A DNA stretch of 64,000 bases, from assembly GCA_020002185.1 (NCBI GenBank), contig CM034531.1:39972365-40036364 (forward strand), written 5' to 3'. Numbering within the stretch: the stretch's first letter is position 1; each line of letters starts with the position of its first letter. The DNA is from Paraescarpia echinospica. Lineage: Eukaryota; Annelida; Polychaeta; Sabellida; Siboglinidae. The position numbers were made by a program, and so were the translations under genes. A model generated the notes under the pieces. That model made no database searches and had not been told where the DNA came from. It was given only the letters and a program-made list of their open reading frames with translations. This document shows, one piece after another, positions 54,765 through 64,000 of the stretch.

Positions 54765-56165
54765 CACAGGCTTCTGGTGGATGTGTGTCATCTGTAGTTG
54801 TAGCCGGAGCTTGGCATGGAGAATGAGGCTTCTGGTGGGTGCATGTCATCTGTAGTTGTAGCCGGAGCGTGGCACATAGAATGAGGCTTCTGGTGGATGC
54901 GTGTCATCTGTAGTTGTAGCCAGAGTGTGGCGTGGAGAATGAGGCTTCTGGTGGATGTGTGTCATCTGTAGTTGTAGCCGGAGCTTGGCATGGAGAATGA
55001 GGCTTCTGGTGGGTGCATGTCATCTGTAGTTGTAGCCGGAGCGTGGCACATAGAATGAGGCTTCTGGTGGATGCGTGTCATCTGTAGTTGTAGCCAGAGC
55101 GTGGCGTGGAGAATGAGGCTTCTGGTGGATGCGTGTCATCTGTAGTTGTAGCCGGAGCTTGGCATGGAGAATGAGGCTTCTGGTGGGTGCATGTCATCTG
55201 TAGTTGTAGCCGGAGCGTGGCACATAGAATGAGGCTTCTGGTGGATGCGTGTCATCTGTAGTTGTAGCCAGAGTGTGGCGTGGAGAATGAGGCTTCTGGT
55301 GGATGTGTGTCATCTGTAGTTGTAGCCGGAGCTTGGCATGGAGAATGAGGCTTCTGGTGGGTGCATGTCATCTGTAGTTGTAGCCGGAGTGTGGCATGGA
55401 GAATGAGGCTTCTGGTGGATGTGTGTCATCTGTAGTTGTAGCCGGAGCTTGGCATGGAGAATGAGGCTTCTGGTGGGTGCGTGTCATCTGTAGTTGTAGC
55501 CGGAGTGTGGCATGGAGAATGAGGCTTCTGGTGGGTGCATGTCATCTGTAGTTGTAGCCAGAGCGTGGCGTGGAGAATGAGGCTTCTGGTGGATGTGTGT
55601 CATCTGTAGTTGTAGCCGGAGCTTGGCATGGAGAATGAGGCTTCTGGTGGGTGCATGTCATCTGTAGTTGTAGCCGGAGTGTGGCATGGAGAATGAGGCT
55701 TCTGGTGGATGTGTGTCATCTGTAGTTGTAGCCAGAGCGTGGCGTGGAGAATGAGGCTTCTGGTGGATGTGTGTCATCTGTAGTTGTAGCCGGAGCTTGG
55801 CATGGAGAATGAGGCTTCTGGTGGGTGCATGTCATCTGTAGTTGTAGCCGGAGTGTGGCATGGAGAATGAGGCTTCTGGTGGATGTGTGTCATCTGTAGT
55901 TGTAGCCGGATTGTGGCATGGAGAATGAGGCTTCTGGTGGATGTGTGTCATCTGTAGTTGTAGCCGGAGCTTGGCATGGAGAATGAGGCTTCTGGTGGAT
56001 GTGTGTCATCTGTAGTTGTAGCCGGAGTGTGGCATGGAGAATGAGGCTTCTGGTGGATGCATGTTATCTGTAGTTGTAGCTGGAGTGTGGCATGGAGAAT
56101 GAGGTTTCTGGTGGATGCATGTCATCTGTAGTTGTAGCTGGAGCGTGGCACGGAGAATGAGGAAT
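54765..56165 (+). repeat. 58-bp minisatellite with 174-bp higher-order unit
   Basis: About 24 copies of a 58-bp unit (AATGAGGCTTCTGGTGGATG, then TCATCTGTAGTTGTAGCC, then a variable GGCATGGAG/GGCACATAG/GGCGTGGAG end). GGCACATAG recurs at 54871, 55045 and 55219, exactly 174 bp apart, so three-unit blocks were copied together. Confidence 0.95.
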
Positions 56166-56499
56166 ACATTTAGGAAAACTAAAAAAATGTATTAAATTTT
56201 GCGAAGAATATGTTCTATTGACTGTCACTTGGTCATTTCAATGATTATTTATTCAAACACATCACAGTCACTAACAAAATTCAATGCAGAAATCCACTCT
56301 GTATCATAAGTATTTTAAATGTTAGGACATCTGATTCTGTTCAGTGTTAGTATTAATAATGTTTTGTTTAAAATTGTTGCAAAGGAAATGAGATGGTAAG
56401 ATCCTGCTAACCAGTTTTGGAGGAATTAGCCAACAGTTCAAGTATTCTGTCGTTGAAAAGCATATGTTCACACTGTCTTAATGCTGTGCATCTAGTTAT

Positions 56500-57535
56500 A
56501 TTGTAAAGTGTTAGATAGTTACACTGTAATGTGTTGCTATCCCTATCAGTTCTTCCTGGTGATATGTGCCACATAGATATAGATAATTACTATGTAATGT
56601 GTTGCTGTCCCTATCAGTTCTTCCTGGTGATATGTTCCACATAGATATAGATAGTTACAATGTAATGTGTTGCTATCCCTATCAGTTCTTCCTGGTGATA
56701 TGTGCCACATAGATATAGATAGTTACAATGTAATGTGTTGCTATCCCTATCAGTTCTTCCTGGTGATATGTGCCACATAGATATAGATAGTTACAATGTA
56801 ATGTGTTGCTATCCCTATCAGTTCTTCCTGGTGATATGTGCCACATAGATATAGATAGTTACAATGTAATGTGTTGCTATCCCTATCAGTTCTTCCTGGT
56901 GATATGTGCCACATAGATATAGATAGTTACAATGTAATGTGTTGCTATCCCTATCAGTTCTTCCTGGTGATATGTGCCACATAGATATAGATAGTTACAA
57001 TGTAATGTATTGCTATCCCTATCAGTTCTTCATGGTGATATGTGCCACATAGATATAGATAGTTACAATGTAATGTGTTGTTATCCCTATCAGTTCTTCC
57101 TGGTGATATGTGCCACATAGGGCCTAGATATAGATAGTTACAATGTAATGTGTTGCTATCCCTATCATGTCCTTCCTGGTGATATGTGCCACATAGATAT
57201 AGATAGTTACAATGTAATGTGTTGCTATCCCTATCAGTTCTTCCTGGTGATATGTGCCACATAGATATAGATAGTTACAATGTAATGTATTGCTATCCCT
57301 ATCAGTTCTTCCTGGTGATATGTGCCACATAGATATAGATAGTTACAATGTAATGTGTTGCTATCCCTATCAGTTCTTCATGGTGATATGTGCCACATAG
57401 ATTTAGATAGTTACAATGTAATGTGTTGCTATCCCTATCAGTTCTTCCTGGTGATATGTGCCACATAGGGCCTAGATATAGATAGTTACAATGTAATGTG
57501 TTCCTATCCCTATCAGTTCTTCCTGTGTATAAATG
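56500..57535 (+). repeat. 68-bp minisatellite
   Basis: About 15 copies with GTGATATGTGCCACATAG at 56559, 56627 (one change) and 56695, a 68-bp period. Each also has ATAGATAGTTACAATGTAAT and CCCTATCAGTTCTTCCTG. Two copies carry a GGGCCTAGATA insertion. Confidence 0.95.
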
Positions 57536-57714
57536 CTGAATAGATACAGATAGTCCCTGTCTGGTTAGGATTAAAACCATCAATATCTACTTATTATCTA
57601 GACAGTTTGGAAATGCTAGGTGCTTCAGATCCCAAGGGATTCCAAAGGGGGCCAGTAACAACACTTTCCACTGTGACATGTGGATGTTATCTGAGAGATT
57701 TATTGAGATTTGTG

Positions 57715-58485
57715 TCATGAAAGTGGTGCTGTGTCTTGACAGTGGTGCTGTGTCATGACTGTGGTGCTGTGTCCTGACAGTGGTGCTGTGTCGTGGCAGT
57801 GGTGTTGTGTCGTGACAGTGATGTTGTGTCGTGACAGTGGTGCTGAGTTGTGACAGTGGTGCTGTGTTAGTGGTGCTGTGTTGTGGCAGTGGTGCAGTGT
57901 GTGATGCTGGTGGTGCTGTGTGTGGTGCTGGTGGTGCTGTGTGTGGTGCTGGTGGTGCTCTGTGTGGTGTTGGTGATGCTGGTGGTGCTGGTGGTGCTGG
58001 TGGTGCTGGTGGTGCTGGTGGTGCTGGTGGTGCTAGTGGTGCTGGTGGTGCTGGTGGTGCTGGTGGTGTTGTGTATGGTGCTGGTGGTGCTGTGCGTGGT
58101 GTTGGTGTTGCTGTGTTGTGGCAGTGGTGCCTTGTTATGGTGCTGTGTGTGGTGCTGGTGGAGCTGTATGTGGTGCTAATGGTGCTCTGTGTGGTGCTGG
58201 TGGTGCTGTGTTATGGCAGTGGTGCTGTGTCATGGTGCCGTGTGTGGTGCTGGTGGTGCTGTGTGTGGTGCTGGTGGTGCTGCATGTCGTGTTGGTGGTG
58301 CTGTGTGTGGTGATGGTGGTGCTGTGTGTGGTGCTGTGTGTGGTGCTAGTGGTGCTGTGTGTGCATTGTGTGGTGGTGTGTGTGGTGCTGGTGGTGCTGT
58401 GCGTGGTGCTGTGTGTGGTGCTGTGTGTGCTGCTGGTGGTGCTGTGTGTGGTGCTGGTGGTGCTGTGTGTGGTGCTGGCACTACA
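57715..58485 (+). repeat. GTGGTGCTG-type 9-bp repeat
   Basis: Degenerate GTGGTGCTGGTG and GTGCTGTGTGTG copies. The Cys/Gly/Ala/Val-rich frames on + and the Pro/Thr/Ala-rich frame on - are artefacts. Confidence 0.9.
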
Positions 58486-59339
58486 AGCCCAGCCATCTCA
58501 TGCTGCTGCCTGTCTCTACATATGTATGCTGCAGCCACACCACTGTGCTGTGTGTTCAAGAAAAGCATCTTGTCTGTTGCAGGATGCCATAAATTGGTTT
58601 AGTTTGCTGCAGTTGTGCCATAAGTGAAGTCTCGTGTAGTTACTTCTTGTATCTGCTGTCTGGGATGCACAGTCATGGCTGAGTGTTCTGGTCATTGTGT
58701 CATGTCCAGCTAATCTACTGACTGACCCATCACATTGTTAATGGCTTTCAACTATTAATAGCCACTCAATGGATACATAACCTGCAAGGCAAGATTTTGC
58801 ATATATTTCATAATATTTAATAACTACGACAAAAACACCCATCCACCTGAGGGAACTCCTGGGTAGTTCATGGTGATCGGCTCTAGCTAGTTCATGATCA
58901 GAAAGCAATCAACAAAGACCTTAGGTAGCTAAAAACCATGTGCTATCTAAAATGTGCAGCATATGCACAGACACTGAAAACTGTTTCCCAAAGTATTCTT
59001 ATGTGATGTATAATGAAGATTACTTAATGTGAAAACAAAATAATAATGTGCATGTTTTCTATGATTGTTGCAAGTTATGTAAAATATTCCCAACTGATTG
59101 GTGAATAGATTATGTAATTTTGAATAATCATAGAAAACAAGCATAATGTGAACAAATGTCTAACATATATATGTACGAACCCTTAACTGGTAACAACCAT
59201 GGCATCTGTCCTGTTCCATATTTATATTTTTAGCAGTAGTGTACAATTTTTCCTGTACATTTATATTTTTAAATCACAACCGTTAGGAAGATAATATGTA
59301 TATTTTATAAGATTATCGAGAATATTGAATGTTTATTAT
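58486..59339. other. Non-coding sequence
   Basis: Nothing recognised. Confidence 0.45.
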
Positions 59340-59960
59340 TCCACATGTCATCTGTCCTGTTCCACAGGTCATCTGTCCTGTTCCATAGGTCATCAGTCCT
59401 GTTCCATAGGCATCTGTCCTGTTCCATAGGCATCTGTCCTGTTCCATAGGTCATCTGTCCTGTTCCATAGGCATCTGTCCTGTTCCATAGGTCATCATCT
59501 GTCCTGTTTCATAGGTCATCATCTGTCCTGTTCCATAGGTCATCATCTGTCATGTTCTGTATGTTATCTGTCCTGTTCCACAGGTCATCTGTCCTGTTTC
59601 ATATGTCATCTGTCCTGTCCCATAAGTCATCTGCCCTGTCTCCCATAGGTCAACTGTCTTGTTCCACAGGTCATATATCTTGTTCCACAGGTCATCTGTC
59701 CTGTTCCACAGGTCATCTGTCTTGTTATATAGTTCATATGTCCTGTGTCATAGGTCAACTGTCCTGTTCCACAGGTCTTCTGTCCTGTTCAATGAGTTAT
59801 TTGTCCTGTTCAACTGGTCATTTGTCTTGTTCAATGAGTTATCTGTCCTGTTCCATGGGTCATCTATCCTAGCTGTTTCAATTGTAATATGTCCTGTTCT
59901 ATAGGTCAGCTGTCCTGTTCCACAGGTCATATTTGCAGTTCCACAGGTCATCTGTCTAAT
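59340..59960 (+). repeat. 21-bp minisatellite
   Basis: About 28 copies of CATCTGTCCTGTTCCATAGGT with substitutions and small indels. Confidence 0.93.
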
Positions 59961-60059
59961 CTTGTTTTAAAAAAAAGTGGTAAAACCGGGCCAAGCTGTA
60001 AATGTCCAACCTGATGCCATTGCGTGATACATCTCAATGCAATACGGCATGATGGAAGA

Positions 60060-60425
60060 TGAACATCAATGGAGAAGACAAAAACTTGAGTGTGTCGAGT
60101 CATTCGTATACATTGGGGCACTGATATAGGATGTGTTATTGATATAAATCAATATAAGATTTATCGCCATGTAAAAACATACACATTTAACGACAAGATG
60201 GAAAAGTAAGGAAATCACAATCAAATAGAACATCCGACACGTAATAACTAGAGCATTTCCAGCAGCTGTTTGCATTTGTGAAAGCTGGATGTTAAATACA
60301 AATAAGAAACACAATGCAGAAATGTTTAATGAAATGCTACTGCAAGATCTTGATGATATAATATATCGAACATGTGACAAACAACGAGCACAAGTTACGG
60401 AGCACAGCCAACAGGAAGACCTGCT
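60060..60425 (+). pseudogene. Decayed LINE reverse transcriptase C-terminus
   Basis: The + strand reads 'LECVESFVYIGALI' at about 60085-60130, then after stops 'TRAFPAAVCICESWMLN' and 'EMFNEMLLQDLDDI' at about 60245-60360. A 'F-YLG--I' block followed by 'YG-E-W-L' and 'FEMW--RR-L-I' is the usual order in LINE C-terminal domains. Multiple stops show a dead fragment. Confidence 0.6.
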
Positions 60426-63400
60426 TACTTAGAAAAGAAACCTTACCAACTATGATTGTACAGACATTTAGTTGGATCACTTCTCTCACAGACTGGTTGA
60501 AAGAGTGTTTAAAAAAACTGACCTAGTGGTGCCCAGACAACTACCTCAGACCCTGAACCCAACCTGTGAACTTGTACCCTAACTACACTACAAGCTGTGG
60601 CAAATGACCATACAGGGTGGAGAGTCTTCACTGATGGTTGCATTTACAGTGTTTTGCCACCTTTAGAAAGCATGGGGTATGGACATTTTCCACCAATCAT
60701 AATTTTGCTCCCCTCTTTACATTAGAAGATATATTATCTAGATTACTAATGAAAATCACATTCATTAAATGAATGTTATACAATGAAAACGTGGCAATAT
60801 TTAGCATAAGAAACAGTATGTAAAAACAATTGGAATAGTGCTGAGATATACAATAATGCCATATGTTTTCTTTTTAATTTGGTCCCTGTAAATAGTAGAC
60901 ATCTATGTTTTATAATCTGGCCTATAATAGACCTGTGAACAAATGTAAATGTATTTGCAATAGAATTATTGTTAATATATTTCTTAAATATTTTTTCCTC
61001 ATTTATTTCATAATATTACACAATAATAGTTTACTGTTGAGTTGGTAGACTCTAGTTGTATATATGCAGAATTGCAATAAAAACAATTTAATGAACAACT
61101 TATCAATTTTAAACTATGAAAGGAGTGGTGAAGACTGCCTAATCATAATATATTATTGAGGAATGTTAGGGTGAAGAGAGAATGTTCGGGGGAAGTGTCC
61201 TAAGATCTACAAAGTGGTGTATGCAGCAACCACATAGTGGCCAGGTACATATGTGTGCAAAGCAGATATACAGACATATACATGTGCACACACCCAAACA
61301 TAATGTATTTATGTCTGTATAGGAAACCTGCTGCTATATGCCACCTCTGCCTTAGATTGAGGTAGCCAGCTGCTAACTGTCTGCCAAAGCTGTCATGGCC
61401 TGTCAGTGCCAGTTCCCACTGAACTGGAAAATTGATTTAGAACTGCAAAACATCATTGGGGCTGGTTATGTTGAGGCTTCTGGTAACATGTAAGTACTCT
61501 GTAGATTACTATATTTATTAGCCATGAATCCCAAATACTATGAATAGCATTACTCTGGGGCTATCCATAAAATGGGGTATTATCACTCCCCCTCGACATT
61601 TCACCCAGAAGTTCCCATATTAGCATCCTTTTCCTCCCCCTCTTTGCATTGCGAGATATATATTACAGGCCCATAGGCTGGGGTGTGTGATGGGTGTGTG
61701 TGTACTTACAAAAAACTCAAACACTACTCCATCTCGATGGCAAAAATCTCCAACATCTCCTGACTATATTTGTTGGAAATGTTTCCCAGGCTGAAAAACT
61801 CACTCCCTAAAATCAACCACCCTACAGGCCTATGTTATCATCATAATTCAGACTCATATTCAGCAAACACATTCATTACGTCAATGGAATATATAATTAA
61901 AAAAAAACACTATTCTGTAAAGAAAACTTCAGTTAGAAACAATTAGAGCTGGCATTTAAAATGACATCCTCTGTGCCTTACATTCTCAACCAAAGTGGAC
62001 CTGTAAGCAAATGTATTTGTGGAGTCGCACAATACTGGGCCAAATTTGTGTCCTGTATATTGTGTCCTGCTATATTTACTCCATAACAGCTTCTTTGTGG
62101 ACAGTTCCTGTTGATAACATTTGTGCTGTATCTTAGGCCCATGAAGAAAGAAGAGACACAAAAAACACATCCTGCCTGTTTATTGTGTTGTTTGAAAAAA
62201 ATTTGGTTGTGGACAATGTGGTGGATAACGTAAATTACAGTGTCCATCATTTCACATCCAGAGTGCTCTGATCATTCTTAACATTTTAAAAGTCTTTTGG
62301 TTGGATTCTGATGAGGTACTAGCATACCTAGCATTAAAAGACACCATGTAACTTACATCAGTAAGTTCTTCACTTGGCATTGATCCACATAACAGTGAGT
62401 AAAGAGATCTTATCTTCTTCTTTAATTTTAGGTGTAGATGTATCTTGGCTACCATCTAAGACAGTTTTTCATTTATTTTAAGCACTTTTTGTTTTTTGCA
62501 CTTTTGTCCATGTCCTCCTTTTTTGGCCCAGTATTGTGCTTCATCTGATCTGCAATAGAATTAATGTTAATGTATTTCTGAATTAATAAATAAATATCAG
62601 TAAGTATATATGCAGTGAATTAAGACACATTTATTCTTGATTTATTTCCTAATGTTACGCACAAAAATTGTTGAGGTAGTAGACTTTATTTGTATCTATG
62701 CAGATTGCAATAAAAGTTTTTCAAAATTAATTATCCATTTATTATGCAATTACTACTTAAACTATAAAAGGGGGAAGTGGGTGCCTATTTATTTTATTGG
62801 GGAAACATCATGGGGATGACCAGGGGGAACACCCAGGGGGAAATATCTGGGAGTAAATGTCCTATATTCCCATAAGGTATGACATGCTATTTTCTGATGC
62901 TTTTAAGACACCCCACCCTTTGTAACAGTCTATAATGCTTCCCTGAAGAAACTTGCTGACCCAGACCCAGGGCCGGTGGACCCACCACCCCCACCCCTCA
63001 CCTTGTGACAAATTTTATGGATGGTGAAACTGGAGCACTATGTCAGAACATATTTTAAAAGAAATTGTTGCTAAATGTAAACACATTTTGGATATATTAT
63101 AATAGTATAGGCTTGCATTTTAGGTCCAGTATTACCATTCGTATAATGTAAGCACTGCATTCTGCCTGTCTACAAATGAGCAATGTTTTGTCAATGTGTC
63201 ACATTGAAGGAGTCTGTGTTGTTATGACTCTGCTGCGGTTGTTTTATGATGCAATCTGTGTGTGCAAATATAAACATTGTTTGATCCAGTTTCATCGGTT
63301 CCCTCTGTCATCTTCCGGGTTGTGTGCAAGTAAGCCTGTGTATGCCTGTGTATGCCTTGCATTTCCTACAGATGCACCTGTTCAGACATACAAGACAGCC

Positions 63401-64000
63401 CTACACTGCCTCATTTCTACTGGACATTCAGTCTCACCAGTGATTAGATCATGTTTCCTGCTCTAATAAAGAACACAGGACATATTACACAACCAGAGTG
63501 CAATAGATCCTAGTGTCTCAATTGTTCTGAATATGTATTGTACATTCCCATGGGGGATTGGGACATACTTTCCCATATCTGCCACGGTTCAATATATTAT
63601 GTAGAGTAGGTAATGTGCAATTGGCTAACAATGTTGTGATACCTTTTTACCATTGAAATATTCAAAAGATGACCCTGCTATGTGTGTGCTGGCAAGACCT
63701 GCAATAGCAGAAGATGCCATCCAGAATGCCTGGCTTCTGTAGTGATGTTGTGTGCACATAGAGTTGCCTCACATTCACATTGGAAGCAGTCCTTCAGACA
63801 TGCTGGAAATAATCTGGTTGAACACGGGTACCGGAAACAGAGTTTGTTCACTTTATTGTAAGCATGGCCATAACATGTGGAGAGAGAACACTATGTCATG
63901 TAATCTTGTGTGCACTGCGATGTCATTGGTCATCTAGATTATGAAGTGTATTATTGTATTGCAACTCATACAATTACTTAGTGGTCATACATAGTCTGCA
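60426..64000. other. Non-coding sequence to the window end
   Basis: A possible exon edge is at about 61395-61490, ending AACAT|GTAAGT, but the peptide has no recognised family. AT-rich relatives of the same text recur at about 60950-61130 and 62550-62800 (AGAATTA-TGTTAATGTATTTCT, then TTTATT, then GCAGA-TTGCAATAAAA), suggesting a diverged dispersed repeat. I see no gene. Confidence 0.4.

Noticed and set aside
54765..57535. CRISPR-like array (regular repeats)
   Set aside because: Copies are contiguous, with no unique spacers and no cas genes, in animal DNA; these are minisatellites.
57831..58627. Ala/Gly/Val/Cys-rich frames up to 169 codons
   Set aside because: Translation of the GTGGTGCTG repeat; three frames are open at once.

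Overview
The window is animal nuclear DNA. It is AT-rich and intron-rich, with GT-AG splice sites, decayed LINE retrotransposons, several kinds of DNA transposon and very dense minisatellites. It contains no prokaryotic operons, CRISPR array or rRNA. The transposase and LINE families look like those common in marine invertebrates (lancelets, molluscs, cnidarians, hemichordates), but the species cannot be named from the sequence alone.

The one clear host gene is SET (also called TAF-I beta or I2PP2A), a nucleosome-assembly-family histone chaperone, on the + strand. I assembled eight coding exons: 17576-17845, 29151-29222, 34057-34174, 34858-35033, 37803-37885, 38291-38412, 40811-40852 and 41742-41785. 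They are phase-compatible and encode 308 residues, ending in an acidic tail. Exon 2 (24 codons) is too short to stand out as an open reading frame and was found by its sequence. About 240 bp upstream, head to head on the - strand, is the first coding exon (16813-17335) of an unrecognised Ser/Pro-rich, probably nuclear protein. The gap between the two starts has three CCAAT boxes and looks like a bidirectional promoter. The other exons of the - strand gene were not found.

The left part (1-16800) is mostly mobile DNA. It holds a 245-bp tandem duplication (783-1271), a TTAA-flanked element with long inverted repeats (1935-7712), a 3.7-kb DNA transposon with TGTGACCC termini carrying a DUF7869-type transposase-like gene (8035-11751), a non-autonomous element with ACTTGTCCG subterminal motifs (13457-15049) and a transposase fragment (about 15125-15614).

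SET introns are also full of insertions. They include a possible 5.4-kb inverted-repeat element holding a small CCGG-rich element and a hAT-like element (20457-21854), a hAT MITE with a perfect 8-bp target duplication (24397-25170), a decayed LINE split by a 947-bp relative of the TGTGACCC transposon (26924-27870), a LINE copy with a 514-codon uninterrupted reverse transcriptase frame (31955-33499) and an isolated TGTGACCC-type end (37296).

The right part (42 kb to the end) has no convincing host gene after SET. It is dominated by a run of unrelated minisatellites with 24-, 35-, 39-, 12-, 27-, 20-, 58-, 68-, 9- and 21-bp units plus a TG tract. Two show higher-order structure: 351 bp = 13 x 27 and 174 bp = 3 x 58. 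Two decayed LINE C-terminal fragments lie among them. Long open frames in these arrays follow from repeat length and are not called as genes.
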